Source: an uncultured Massilia sp. (GTDB lineage Bacteria; Pseudomonadota; Gammaproteobacteria; Burkholderiales; Burkholderiaceae). Taken from it: 7,595 nt of DNA. The position numbers and the translations under genes were made by a program. This document shows positions 1 to 7,522 of the stretch, one piece after another. Location: the NCBI GenBank assembly GCA_946886065.1, contig CAMPHU010000223.1, positions 1 through 7,595 of the forward strand. Reading direction: 5' to 3'. The notes under the pieces were generated by a model. The model made no database searches. It saw only the letters and a list, made by a program, of their open reading frames with translations, and was not told where the DNA came from. Positions within the stretch are counted from its first letter, which is position 1. Each line of letters begins with the position of its first letter.

Positions 1-1055
1 TTCTCGGCGCGGAAGCCTTCCTGGCGCACGCCGGCGATCGACAGCACCTTGGCGACGCGGCCGCGCGCGAACGGCAGGCGCGCCAGCGGGGTCAGGGTGG
101 CGGCGCGGGTGAACAGGCCGATGAAGCAATGCTCGCCGAGGATCTTGCCCTGGGCGTCGGTGTCGCGCACGCCGATGAAGTCCAGCGGCTGGTCGCGGTG
201 CAGCGTACCCTCGACGTCGGCCTTGACGATCGACAGGGTGTCGGCGCGGCGCGACAGGGTTTCGAAGTCGCCCGGGATGTTGGCCAGGCAGCTGCCGTAG
301 ACCGGGTGCGCGGTGTCCTTCAGGACGCCGATGCGGCTCGGGATGTCGCGCTCGAGTTCGCGCGCGTCCGGCTTGACCACGTAGTAGGCGTAGCCGAAGG
401 GCTCGAAGCCTTCGTTCTTGGCCCATTCCAGGAAGGCGGCCACTTCCTGGCCTTCCGGGGTGCCTGCCGACGCGGCGGCGGCGGCGACGGCGGTCAGGCG
501 GTCACCCAGCGCCAGGGCGTCGCGGTGCACGACGGCGGCGTCGTTGGCGACCATCCGGATGCGCGCGGTGAGCGCGTCCAGTTCGCCGAATTCGAGTTCG
601 TCGCTCATCAGGATCAGCACGATCGATTCCAGCGGCGCGCCGGCTTCGCCGACCGAGACCGCGGCGCCGTTGGCGTCGCGGCGCACCGGCAGCACGGCGT
701 TCATCACGCCGGCGGCGGTCTGGCGTTCCTTGCGCAGGGCGATCACAAACGAGTCGACCAGATAAGGCATGTCGTCATTCAGGATCAGCAGGGCGGTCGC
801 CTTGCCGCCACGGCCGTCGGAGTAGGCCATCGTGGCGATCTGGCAGCCGGGGCCGGTGCGCTGGGCCAGCTGCGAGAATCCTTCCCACAGCACGGGCGCC
901 AGGCTCGCGGGCGCGGTGCCGGCCAGGTCTTCGTCATCCAGCGATCCGAGCCACGCGCCGATCAGTGCGCCCACCTGTCCGGTGGAGGCGGCGGCGTGGT
1001 TTGCGTTGACCAGCGAGAGCGTCTGGTTACGCAGGTCTTTCGACATGTCATTCAT
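1..1055 (-). CDS. gdhB: NAD-dependent glutamate dehydrogenase, large (180-kDa) type, N-terminal part only
   Basis: The frame is open for 351 codons and leaves the window at the left edge, so only the N-terminal fifth or so of a protein usually near 1,600 residues is seen. The family oxidises L-glutamate with NAD+ to 2-oxoglutarate and ammonia in the cytoplasm. Recognised N-terminal signatures are NDDMPYLVDSF (93-103), matching the family's DDMPFLVDS motif; EGFEPFGYAYYVV (215-227), matching its NFTFLGYREY block; and EHCFIGLFTR (308-317) followed by LPFARGRVAKVL (327-338). This part carries regulatory ACT-like domains; the catalytic dehydrogenase domain lies outside the window. An alanine run sits at 189-195. 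The first ATG was chosen because GGAGAA lies 5 nt upstream; Met4 is a less well-placed alternative. The gene follows astB on the same strand after 188 bp. In Pseudomonas aeruginosa the homologue (GdhB) is arginine-inducible, so co-regulation with ast genes is plausible but not shown here. The symbol is by analogy. Confidence 0.85.
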   Translation of the reverse strand, partial: MNDMSKDLRNQTLSLVNANHAAASTGQVGALIGAWLGSLDDEDLAGTAPASLAPVLWEGFSQLAQRTGPGCQIATMAYSDGRGGKATALLILNDDMPYLVDSFVIALRKERQTAAGVMNAVLPVRRDANGAAVSVGEAGAPLESIVLILMSDELEFGELDALTARIRMVANDAAVVHRDALALGDRLTAVAAAAASAGTPEGQEVAAFLEWAKNEGFEPFGYAYYVVKPDARELERDIPSRIGVLKDTAHPVYGSCLANIPGDFETLSRRADTLSIVKADVEGTLHRDQPLDFIGVRDTDAQGKILGEHCFIGLFTRAATLTPLARLPFARGRVAKVLSIAGVRQEGFRAE

Positions 1056-1081
1056 CTTACTTCTCCAAAGTTTGTGTGCCT

Positions 1082-1109
1082 GGCGCGCTCCGGCTTGTGG
1101 CTTCGCGCC
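1082..1109 (-). repeat. Possible hairpin in the dehydrogenase leader
   Basis: GGCGCG (1082-1087) and CGCGCC (1104-1109) are perfect inverted repeats that can form a 6-bp stem around a 16-nt loop. It lies 27 nt upstream of the dehydrogenase start codon, close to but not covering the GGAGAA ribosome-binding site. In DNA this GC-rich such a stem can arise by chance, and there is no U-tract. Confidence 0.3.
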
Positions 1110-1122
1110 GCCCTGCTGTATG

Positions 1123-1141
1123 GGACGGGGGTGTCCCGTCC
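1123..1141 (-). repeat. 7-bp GC hairpin between astB and the dehydrogenase gene
   Basis: GGACGGG (1123-1129) and CCCGTCC (1135-1141) pair perfectly around a 5-nt loop, giving a compact, stable stem in RNA from either strand. No run of U follows on the minus strand, so it is not a standard intrinsic terminator. A second CCCGTCC lies at 1215-1221 and could pair with the same arm (1123-1129), so two mutually exclusive structures are possible. Its role is unknown: partial termination, RNA processing or stabilisation, or none. Confidence 0.45.
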
Positions 1142-1243
1142 GAATTCCTGTGGCGGTCCGTCTTTCCGCGAACGCGCCAAGCCGTTATTAGAACATGCCC
1201 TGCGGCCCCGGTCACCCGTCCCGCATGGCGCCGTTGTCCGTCT

Positions 1244-2584
1244 TTACAGGTCGTACAGCCCCGGCAAGCCGAGGATGCGGGTCAGTTCTTCCAGCGCCGC
1301 GGCGCATTCGATCGCCAGCTGCGGATCGGCCAGGTCCTTCGGCTCGATGCGGTCGCGGTAATGCTTCTCGACCCAGGCCGCCAGCTGGGCGTACAGGGTC
1401 TCGGTCATGATCACGCCCTGGTGCATGGCCGCCGCTTCCTCGTCGGTCAGCGCCACGCGCAGGCGCAGGCAGGCGGGGCCGCCGCCGTTGCGCATGCTCT
1501 GGCGCAGGTCGAATTCGACCAGCTCGTCGATCGGGCCGCCGCGGCCCACGATGCCGCCCAGGTAGGACGACACGGCCGCGTTCTCGCGGCATTCGTGCGG
1601 CACCACCAGGGCCATCTTGCCGTCGGCGCGGGTCAGCAGCTGGCTGTTGAACAGGTAACTGGCCACGGCGTCGGCCACCGGCACCTGGCTCGAGGCCACG
1701 CGCACCGGGACCAGGTCGCTGCCGACGCCGGCCAGGGCGCGGCGCAGCGCGTCCAGGGTGCCCGCTTCGTCGGCAAAGGCCTGCTCGTGGTAGAACAGCA
1801 CGTTGCCGTTGCCAACCGCGATCACGTCGTTGTGGAACACGCCCTGGTCGATCACGTCCGGGTTCTGCGAAGCGAACACGGTGCGCGCCGGGTCCAGGCC
1901 GTGCAGGCGCGCCACGGCCTGCGAGGCTTCCAGGGTCTGGCGCGCCGGGTATTTCTTGGGTGCCGGGGCCGACGGGTCGAACTCGACGCGGCCGTAGACG
2001 AAGAACTCGACGCCGGCGGCGCCATGGCTGCTGGCGAAGCGCGTGTGGTTGGCCGCGCCCTCGTCGCCGAAGGCCGGCACCGGCGGCAGCGGATCGTGCA
2101 CCATGAAGCGGCTGCTGTCATTGAAGATCGCGCGCAGGGTGCGGGTCGCCTGCACGTGCTCTTCCGAGCGGTGCAGCTTGTTGTTCAGGTTGGCGGCGGT
2201 GAAGTGCACGCGGCCGTCCTGCGAGTCGGCCGAAGGGCTGACGGTGGCGGCGTTGGCGGTCCACATCGGCGCGGCCGAGTAGGCGCAGGCCAGGATCACC
2301 GGCGCTTCGCGGTAGGCGCGCGCCAGCACGTCGGCGTCGGTACCCGAGAAGCCCAGGCGGCGCAGCAGGCGGAAGTTCGGACGGCCCTGCGGCGGCATTA
2401 CCGCCTGCGCATAGCCGCGCGCGGCCAGCTCGCGCATCTTCGCCAGGCCCTGCAGGGCGGCCTGGCGCGGGTTGGAGGCGCTGCGGACGTTGTTGAACGA
2501 CGCGACGTTGCCGAACGACAGGCCGGCGTAGTTGTGCGACGGGCCGACCAGGCCGTCGAAGTTGAATTCACGAGCGGTACGCAT
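1244..2584 (-). CDS. astB: N-succinylarginine dihydrolase
   Basis: This cytoplasmic enzyme is the second AST step. It hydrolyses N2-succinylarginine to N2-succinylornithine, two ammonia and CO2, which makes the pathway a nitrogen source. The 446-residue product matches the usual family length (about 447) and is intact end to end. It opens with [20 protein letters not shown] (7-26), the family N-terminal signature. By comparison with E. coli AstB as I recall it, the catalytic triad is Cys372 (in GGGPAC), His251 (VFHND) and Glu175 (GDEGAANH). Asn111 and Arg215 fit substrate-binding positions. The fold is the amidinotransferase-like pentein. A longer in-frame start at 2680 would add 32 non-family residues inside astD, so the ATG at 2584 is preferred. 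It starts 4 nt after the astD stop, with no strong Shine-Dalgarno, which suggests translational coupling to astD. Confidence 0.97.
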   Translation of the reverse strand: MRTAREFNFDGLVGPSHNYAGLSFGNVASFNNVRSASNPRQAALQGLAKMRELAARGYAQAVMPPQGRPNFRLLRRLGFSGTDADVLARAYREAPVILACAYSAAPMWTANAATVSPSADSQDGRVHFTAANLNNKLHRSEEHVQATRTLRAIFNDSSRFMVHDPLPPVPAFGDEGAANHTRFASSHGAAGVEFFVYGRVEFDPSAPAPKKYPARQTLEASQAVARLHGLDPARTVFASQNPDVIDQGVFHNDVIAVGNGNVLFYHEQAFADEAGTLDALRRALAGVGSDLVPVRVASSQVPVADAVASYLFNSQLLTRADGKMALVVPHECRENAAVSSYLGGIVGRGGPIDELVEFDLRQSMRNGGGPACLRLRVALTDEEAAAMHQGVIMTETLYAQLAAWVEKHYRDRIEPKDLADPQLAIECAAALEELTRILGLPGLYDL

Positions 2585-2588
2585 GGTC

Positions 2589-4058
2589 TTAGAACACCAG
2601 TCCCGGCGACAGTTTCGCCGGCATTTCGAGTTCGGCCGTCTCGATCGAGGCGACCGGGTAGGCGCAATAGTCCGCCGCATAGTAGGCGCTCGGGCGGTGG
2701 TTGCCCGACTTGCCCACGCCGCCGAACGGCGCCGAGCTGGCCGCGCCGGTGGTCGGGCGGTTCCAGTTGACGATGCCGGCGCGGGCGCGCACGGCGAAGC
2801 GCTTCCACAGTTCTTCGGAAGGCGACAGCAGCGCGGCGGCCAGGCCGAATTCGGTGGCGTTGGCCACGCGCAGGGCTTCGTCGAAGTCCTTCACGCGGAT
2901 CACCTGCAGCAGCGGGCCGAACCACTCTTCATCCAGGATGCCGTTGGCATCGGTCGTATCGACGATGCCGGCGGTGACGAAGCCCGCGTTCGGGTCGAGC
3001 TGCTTCATCTGCAGCAGCACCTTGCCGCCCTTGGCCGCCATCTCGGCCTGGGCCTGCACCAGGCGCGCAGCCACGGCGGCGGAGACGACCGGACCCATGA
3101 AGGGCTGCGGATCGGCGTTCGAGGGGCCGGGCTGCAGCTTGGCGGCCACCTCGACCAGCCGGTCGAGGAAGGCCTGGCCTTGCGCGTTGTCCTGGATGAT
3201 GAGGCGGCGCGCGCAGGTGCAGCGCTGGCCGGCCGAGATGAAGGCCGACATCACGGCGTGATGGACGGCCGCGTCGATATCTTTGATATCCCACACCACC
3301 AGCGGGTTGTTGCCGCCCATTTCCAGCGCCAGCATCTTGCCGGGCTGGCCGCCGAACTGCTTGTGCAGCGCGGCGCCGGTCTGGCTGCTGCCGGTGAACA
3401 GGATGCCGTCGATCTGCGCGTTCTGGCCCAGGGCCACGCCGGTGTCGCGGCCGCCGTTGACCAGGTTCAGCACGCCTGCCGGCAGGCCCGCCTGCTCCCA
3501 CAGCTGCACGGTCTTGACCGCGGTGCGCGGCGCGTATTCGCTCGGCTTGAACACCACGGTGTTACCGGCGATCAGGGCCGGCACGATGTGGCCGTTCGGC
3601 AGGTGGCCGGGGAAGTTGTAGGGGCCGTAGACTGCGAACACGCCGTGCGGGCGGTGGCGCAGCACCGCGTTGCCGTCGGCGACCTTGGCGGCGGTCTCGC
3701 CGGTGCGCGCGCCGTAGGACTGGACCGAGATGTCGATCTTGTTGGCCATGGTGGCGACTTCGGTACGCGCTTCCCACAGGGGCTTGCCCACCTCCTCGGC
3801 GATGATCGCGGCCAGTTCCTCGCTATGCTCCTTGAGCAGGTCGCGGAAGCGGGTGCAGACGGCGATGCGTTCTTCCAGCGGGGTCAGCGCCCAGGCTTCG
3901 AAGCTGTCGCGTGCAGCCTGTGCGGCGCGCGCCACGTCCTCCGCGGTCGATTGATTCGAGGTCCAGGTCTGGCGGCCGGTCGAAGGATCGATGGTTGCCA
4001 GCTCGGCGCCGCTGCCGGCGAGCCATTCGCCGTTGATGTAGTTCGAGACGTTAGCCAT
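2589..4058 (-). CDS. astD: N-succinylglutamate 5-semialdehyde dehydrogenase
   Basis: AstD is the fourth AST enzyme and oxidises N-succinylglutamate 5-semialdehyde with NAD+ to N-succinylglutamate in the cytoplasm. The 489-residue product is a complete aldehyde dehydrogenase. Visible family residues are Asn148 in the oxyanion site (GPYNFPGH, 145-152), Lys171 of KPSE, the NAD-binding turn FTGSSQTG (221-228), general base Glu246 in LEMGGNNP, nucleophile Cys280 in [11 protein letters not shown], and Glu378 of EEWFGP. The [12 protein letters not shown] block (151-162) and the C-terminal [17 protein letters not shown] (452-468) are shared with E. coli AstD and set it apart from general aldehyde dehydrogenases. 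The start codon lies inside the end of aruG, 7 nt downstream of an AAGGAAG ribosome-binding site. Only 4 nt separate its stop from astB. Confidence 0.97.
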   Translation of the reverse strand: MANVSNYINGEWLAGSGAELATIDPSTGRQTWTSNQSTAEDVARAAQAARDSFEAWALTPLEERIAVCTRFRDLLKEHSEELAAIIAEEVGKPLWEARTEVATMANKIDISVQSYGARTGETAAKVADGNAVLRHRPHGVFAVYGPYNFPGHLPNGHIVPALIAGNTVVFKPSEYAPRTAVKTVQLWEQAGLPAGVLNLVNGGRDTGVALGQNAQIDGILFTGSSQTGAALHKQFGGQPGKMLALEMGGNNPLVVWDIKDIDAAVHHAVMSAFISAGQRCTCARRLIIQDNAQGQAFLDRLVEVAAKLQPGPSNADPQPFMGPVVSAAVAARLVQAQAEMAAKGGKVLLQMKQLDPNAGFVTAGIVDTTDANGILDEEWFGPLLQVIRVKDFDEALRVANATEFGLAAALLSPSEELWKRFAVRARAGIVNWNRPTTGAASSAPFGGVGKSGNHRPSAYYAADYCAYPVASIETAELEMPAKLSPGLVF

Positions 4059-5085
4059 TGGCGTTCTTCCTTGGAGTGAGGGTCAGGGTACGCACCGTGT
4101 CGCCGGCGCGCAGGTGCAGCTGCGCCATCTCCTGGGCGCTCAGCAGCACGCGGCCCGAGCCGGGGACGGCGCGGGTCAGGATCATGCGGAAATTGTCGAG
4201 CTGGGTGTTCGACACCAGCATGTGTTCGGTATCGCCTTCCGGCGTGCCTTCGTCGGCCACCGCCAGCACGCTCTCGCGCACGGCGCGCAGGTCGGACACG
4301 CGGCCCTGCAGCACCGGGCCGGCGTCGAAGATGTCGACATAGCCTTCGTAGTGCATGCCTTCCTGCTCCAGCAGGCGGCGTGCCGGCTGGGTCGAGGTGT
4401 GCACCATGCCGATCACCTCGCGCGCCGAATCCGGCAGGTAGTCGACGTACAGCGGCTGGCGCGGCATCAGCTCGGCGATGAAGGACTTCTTGCCGAGCGC
4501 GGTCAGGCCGTCGACGTGGTCGAAGTCCATCTTGAAGAAGTGGCGGCCCAGGCCTTCGTAGAAGGGCGAATCGCCCTTCTCGTCCTGGTAGCCGCGCATC
4601 TCGGCGATGATCTTTTCGGTGAACAGGTGCTGGAACTGGGCGATGAACAGGAAGCGGCTCTTGGACAGCCACTTGCCGTTGAAGCCCGCGCGGTACTGCG
4701 GCAGCAGGAACAGCGAGCACAGTTCGCTCGAACCGGTCAGGTCGTTCGACAGGTACAGGGTCTCCATCCGGGTGAACACGTTCAGCTCGCGGCTGCAGTG
4801 CACCAGGGTGCCGATGCGGTAGTTGTAGAAGGGTTCGGTCAGGCCGACCGCGCCCTTGATCGCGCACACGCCCGCGATGCTGTTGTCCTCGGTGTGCTCG
4901 AGCACGAACATGTAGTCGCGCTCTTCGGGCGGGATGGTTTCGGCGAACGAGGCCTCGGCGGTGCGCAGGCGCTTGCCCAGCATCTCGGGATCGGGCTTCA
5001 GCGTGGTCATGCCGCTGCCGGCCAGGCGCGCCATCACGATCAGGGCGTCCAGGTCCGACATCTTGGCAGAACGGATTACGAGCAT
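4051..5085 (-). CDS. aruG: Arginine N-succinyltransferase, AstA-like (beta) subunit
   Basis: This enzyme catalyses the committed first step, transfer of succinyl from succinyl-CoA to the alpha-amino group of L-arginine, with release of CoA. The protein is 344 residues, the same length as E. coli AstA, and follows it closely: YNYRIGTLVHCSREL (88-102), LTGSSELCSLFLLP (116-129), AEMRGYQDEKGDSPF (161-175), AELMP (204-208) and the C-terminal DIFDAGP (251-257). The family has an acetyltransferase-like fold. His229 in GMVHT aligns with the residue I recall as the AstA active site, and Leu125 with a succinyl-CoA contact. In P. aeruginosa AruF and AruG form a hetero-oligomer that also accepts ornithine. 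A start at 5169 would add 28 unrelated residues inside aruF; the ATG at 5085 has an AGGAG site 8 nt upstream and begins MLVIRSA, as the family does. It is 11 nt from aruF and overlaps astD by 8 nt. Confidence 0.95.
   Translation of the reverse strand: MLVIRSAKMSDLDALIVMARLAGSGMTTLKPDPEMLGKRLRTAEASFAETIPPEERDYMFVLEHTEDNSIAGVCAIKGAVGLTEPFYNYRIGTLVHCSRELNVFTRMETLYLSNDLTGSSELCSLFLLPQYRAGFNGKWLSKSRFLFIAQFQHLFTEKIIAEMRGYQDEKGDSPFYEGLGRHFFKMDFDHVDGLTALGKKSFIAELMPRQPLYVDYLPDSAREVIGMVHTSTQPARRLLEQEGMHYEGYVDIFDAGPVLQGRVSDLRAVRESVLAVADEGTPEGDTEHMLVSNTQLDNFRMILTRAVPGSGRVLLSAQEMAQLHLRAGDTVRTLTLTPRKNANG
4066..4072 (-). promoter_or_regulatory. Ribosome-binding site of astD inside the 3' end of aruG
   Basis: AAGGAAG on the minus strand lies 7 nt before the astD ATG and within the last codons of aruG. 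The start of astD and the stop of aruG share eight bases, ATGGCTAA. This fixes the astD start and suggests that ribosomes finishing aruG can reinitiate on astD. Confidence 0.8.
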
Positions 5086-5092
5086 GGGTGGG

Positions 5093-5098
5093 TCTCCT
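5093..5098 (-). promoter_or_regulatory. Ribosome-binding site of aruG overlapping the aruF stop codon
   Basis: On the minus strand the aruF stop TAG is part of TAGGAGA, so the AGGAG of aruG shares bases with the terminator codon of aruF. The site is 8 nt from the aruG ATG. It decides the aruG start at 5085 and tightly links translation of the two subunits, which should be made in equal amounts. Confidence 0.8.
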
Positions 5099-6125
5099 AG
5101 ATGCGCACGCAGATGACGTTGTCGCCCTGCGTCACGCCGAGCGCCTGCTGGGCTTCGCGCGGCAGGCACACGACCTGGCTGGTCTCGGCCGGCGGGCAGG
5201 CCACCGTGACGGCGCGGAAGTGCTGTTCGGTGCTGGCCACGGCGTAGTTCACCAGCGATTCCGGCGACTGGGCCGGGCCGGCGGTTTCCACCCGCCGCAC
5301 CTGCGAGCCGCTGAAGGAGCGCAGCGAGCCCTTGTGCGCCTGCAGGATCGGGCCGCCGTCGAAGATGTCGATGTATTCGTCGGCCTCGAAGCCTTCCTGC
5401 GTCAGCAGGTTGAAGGCCAGCTGGCCGCTCGGGTGGATCTGGCCCATCGCGGCCTGGGCGTCGCCCGGCAGCAGCGGCACGTAGACCGGATAGTGCGGCA
5501 TCAGCTCGACGATCAGGGTGCGGTTGCGCGCGCCGCCGATGACGCGCTCGGCGTCCAGGAAGTCCATCTTGAAGAACTTGCGGCCCAGCGCGTTCCAGAA
5601 GGCCGACTGGCCGTCCGGATCAAGACGGCCGGCCAGCGGCACGAAGAAACGGTCGCCGAAACGGTGCGGCGCCAGCACCGCGTACAGCAGGCGGGCGCGC
5701 GACAGCAGGGCCGCCTCGATGCCGGCGCTGTCGCGGTTGCGCAGGTAGAAGCCGGACAGCTGGGAATAGGCGGTCAGCTCCGAGCACAGGGTCAGCGCAT
5801 GCACGCTGTGGCTGATGTTCAGGTCGCGCGAGACTTGCTGGATGACGTCGTTGCGGAACGCGAAATAGGTGCCGTTCGAGCCCGCCGACGCATGGATGGC
5901 GGCGGTGCCGACCACCTCGCGCGTGCGCAGGTCTTCGAGCACGAAGAGATAGGACTCCTCGCTCGGAATGTCGACGTGGGCGGCGAACGAAGCGATGGAA
6001 CGCTCGACGACGGCATGGATGCCTTCGCGCGTGCGCGGCAGCGTGTGCACGCCGGGCATCGAAGCCGCGGCCATCGCCTCGAGGGCGCCGATATCCGCGA
6101 CTTCTACCGGACGGACAACATACAT
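5097..6125 (-). CDS. aruF: Arginine/ornithine succinyltransferase, AruF-type (alpha) subunit
   Basis: This is the second, more diverged member of the AstA family and the likely partner of AruG in the first AST step. The protein has 342 residues. It begins MYVVRPVEVADIGALEAMA, in line with AruF proteins, and keeps the family blocks EESYLFVLED (56-65), SAFWNALGRKFFKMDF (174-189), VELMPHYPVYVPLLP (206-220) and YIDIFDGGPILQ (251-262). His231 in GQIHP aligns with His229 of AruG, so by this residue neither subunit looks obviously dead. It lacks the SNDLTGSSELCSL wording of AruG and E. coli AstA, having SELTAYSQLSGF (115-126) instead. The paralogue MPHYPVYVPLLP block resembles Pseudomonas AruF/AruG. 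AGGGAG lies 5 nt before the ATG at 6125. Because the AstC-to-AruF gap is 94 bp and holds a hairpin, it is the first gene of the tightly packed aruF-aruG-astD-astB block. Confidence 0.93.
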   Translation of the reverse strand: MYVVRPVEVADIGALEAMAAASMPGVHTLPRTREGIHAVVERSIASFAAHVDIPSEESYLFVLEDLRTREVVGTAAIHASAGSNGTYFAFRNDVIQQVSRDLNISHSVHALTLCSELTAYSQLSGFYLRNRDSAGIEAALLSRARLLYAVLAPHRFGDRFFVPLAGRLDPDGQSAFWNALGRKFFKMDFLDAERVIGGARNRTLIVELMPHYPVYVPLLPGDAQAAMGQIHPSGQLAFNLLTQEGFEADEYIDIFDGGPILQAHKGSLRSFSGSQVRRVETAGPAQSPESLVNYAVASTEQHFRAVTVACPPAETSQVVCLPREAQQALGVTQGDNVICVRI

Positions 6126-6169
6126 GTGAACTCCCTAACGAGATGCAGTGGAGAGGCTGGGAACATGCA

Positions 6170-6205
6170 CCGGCCGGCACGCCCTGGGACAGGCGGGCCG
6201 GCCGG
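6170..6205 (-). repeat. Strong GC hairpin between astC and aruF
   Basis: In the 94-bp gap, CCGGCCGGC (6170-6178) pairs with GCCGGCCGG (6197-6205). After one A-G mismatch, CGCC (6180-6183) pairs with GGCG (6192-6195), leaving an 8-nt loop. The 13 base pairs are all G-C. No U-tract follows on the minus strand, so a standard intrinsic terminator is unlikely. Such intercistronic stems are known in other operons to protect the upstream message from 3' exonucleases or to mark processing sites; that role here is inference. The outer arms are themselves palindromes (CCGGCCGG). Confidence 0.7.
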
Positions 6206-6219
6206 AACCGGGCAGCGGC

Positions 6220-7461
6220 TTAGCCTGCGATGAAGGCGTCGGCGGCTTCGCGCATGATGCGGTCGGCCTGCTCGATCTGGGCGTCGGAGACGACCAGGGC
6301 CGGCGCCAGGCGCACCACGTCCGGGCCGGCGATCAGCAGCATCAGGCCGAGCTTCTCGGCGGTCTTGGTGTAGTCCTTGGCGCGGCCCTTGTAGCCTTCC
6401 GCCATCGGCAGCCCGATCAGGAGGCCCATGCCGCGCGCCTTGCCGAACAGCTGCGGGTAGTCTTGCGACAGCTTGTCCAGGTTGGCCATGATCTTGGCGC
6501 TGGCTTCCTTGACGCGCTCCAGGAAAGCCGGCTGGCCGATGGTCTCGACGACCTTCAGTCCGACGGTGGCCGCCAGCGGGTTGCCGCCGTAGGTGGTGCC
6601 GTGCGAGCCGACGCCGAAGTGCTGGGCGATGTCGTCGGTGGTCAGCATGGCGCCGATCGGGTAGCCGTTGCCCAGCGCCTTGGCCGAGGTCAGGATGTCC
6701 GGGGTCACGCCAACCTGCATGTAGGCGTACAGCGAACCGGTGCGGCCCACGCCCGACTGGACTTCGTCGAACACCAGCAGCGCGCCGGTCTTGTCGCAGA
6801 ACTCGCGCAGGGCCTTCAGGTATTCCGGGTTGCCCGGGATGACGCCGCCCTCGCCCTGGATCGGCTCGACGATCACGGCGGCCACGTCATCGGTGATGGC
6901 GGCGCGTGCGGCTTCGATGTCGTTGTACGGGATGTGGTTGATGTCCTGCGGCAGCGGCTCGAAGCCTTCGGTGTACTTCGGCTGGCCGCCCACCGAGACG
7001 GTGAACAGGGTGCGGCCGTGGAAGGACGACAGGCAGGACACGATGCGCGACTTGTGCGGGCCGAACTTGGTGTGCGCGTACTTGCGGGCCAGCTTCAGGG
7101 CCGCTTCATTGGCTTCGGCGCCCGAGTTGCAGAAGAAGGCGCGGTCGGCGAAGGTGGCTTCGGTCAGGGCCGTGGCCAGGCGCAGGACCGGCTCGTTGGT
7201 GTAGCCGTTGCCGAGGTGCCAGAGGGTGTTGATCTGCTTGGTCAGCGCGTCGACCAGGGCCGGGTTGGCGTGGCCGAGGCTCGAGACGGCGATGCCCGAG
7301 GTGAAGTCCAGGTATTGCTTGCCTTCCTGGTCCCACACGTCCAGGCCCGCAGCGCGCACCGGCACCATCGCGGCCGGGGCGTAGGTCGGGACGAGGACTT
7401 CGTCGAAGGTCTGCCGAGTGACAGGCCGCGTGGTGACACCCGAATCAAGCTTTGCGTTCAT
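6220..7461 (-). CDS. astC: Succinylornithine transaminase (AruC/AstC), class III PLP aminotransferase
   Basis: AstC moves the amino group of N2-succinylornithine to 2-oxoglutarate, giving N-succinylglutamate 5-semialdehyde and glutamate. The same family includes acetylornithine aminotransferase (ArgD), and Pseudomonas AruC does both jobs; the ast neighbours favour the catabolic name. The product is 413 residues (E. coli AstC is about 406) and intact. PLP-site residues are the Schiff-base Lys261 in SAKALGNGYP, Asp232 of FDEVQ, the phosphate-binding CNSGAEANEA (111-120), Phe147 of SFHGR stacking on the cofactor, and Thr289-Thr290 of GTTYGGNP. Arg384 in DVVRLAPAL fits the carboxylate-binding arginine. 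An upstream in-frame start at 7545 would add 28 residues but starts upstream of the predicted -10 box and lacks family similarity; the ATG at 7461 has a strong GAGGAAG site. It is the first gene of the operon. Confidence 0.95.
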   Translation of the reverse strand: MNAKLDSGVTTRPVTRQTFDEVLVPTYAPAAMVPVRAAGLDVWDQEGKQYLDFTSGIAVSSLGHANPALVDALTKQINTLWHLGNGYTNEPVLRLATALTEATFADRAFFCNSGAEANEAALKLARKYAHTKFGPHKSRIVSCLSSFHGRTLFTVSVGGQPKYTEGFEPLPQDINHIPYNDIEAARAAITDDVAAVIVEPIQGEGGVIPGNPEYLKALREFCDKTGALLVFDEVQSGVGRTGSLYAYMQVGVTPDILTSAKALGNGYPIGAMLTTDDIAQHFGVGSHGTTYGGNPLAATVGLKVVETIGQPAFLERVKEASAKIMANLDKLSQDYPQLFGKARGMGLLIGLPMAEGYKGRAKDYTKTAEKLGLMLLIAGPDVVRLAPALVVSDAQIEQADRIMREAADAFIAG

Positions 7462-7466
7462 GGCTT

Positions 7467-7473
7467 CTTCCTC
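7467..7473 (-). promoter_or_regulatory. Ribosome-binding site fixing the astC start
   Basis: GAGGAAG on the minus strand sits 5 nt upstream of the ATG at 7461. It is the strongest Shine-Dalgarno match in the window and argues against the longer frame starting at 7545. Confidence 0.8.
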
Positions 7474-7522
7474 ATCCAATCTAGTAAGGGTTAGCGCGGG
7501 CAGGATCCCGCAGGTTCGAGCC

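Larger units (their letters stand above)
1056..1243. other. 188-bp intergenic gap between astB and the glutamate dehydrogenase gene
   Basis: No gene of useful size is visible. It is the longest gap between genes in the window. It holds two possible hairpins (1082-1109 and 1123-1141) and, next to the dehydrogenase start, a GGAGAA ribosome-binding site at 1061-1066. I find no U-tract after either hairpin on the minus strand and no convincing -35/-10 pair; TAATAA near 1184-1190 has no partner. It could be an internal leader of a long transcript or contain a weak or activated promoter for the dehydrogenase. Confidence 0.6.

Noticed and set aside
470..493. GGC/GCC-rich triplet run resembling a microsatellite
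   Set aside because: It encodes the alanine run at residues 189-195 of the dehydrogenase in frame, uses mixed alanine codons and is a normal low-complexity linker in GC-rich coding DNA.
1123..1141. Intrinsic terminator after astB
   Set aside because: The stem is good but no U-run follows on the minus strand, and it is more than 100 nt downstream of the astB stop. I list it as a hairpin only.
1191..1198. GAACATGC shared by the two larger gaps (also at 6161-6168)
   Set aside because: A single eight-base match between two gaps of about 190 and 95 bp is close to chance and has no symmetry or common position relative to a gene.
1076..2770. A 564-codon open frame on the plus strand
   Set aside because: It lies antisense to astB, which has full length and all catalytic residues. 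Its translation is rich in Val, His, Gln, Arg and Ala with no recognisable domain, as expected for the reverse strand of GC-rich codon-biased genes.
2532..4079. A 515-codon plus-strand open frame opposite astD
   Set aside because: An antisense shadow of a clearly recognisable aldehyde dehydrogenase, with the same compositional bias and no domain. Similar long plus-strand frames at 129-1361, 4114-5100, 5088-6233 and 6148-7494 are rejected for the same reason.
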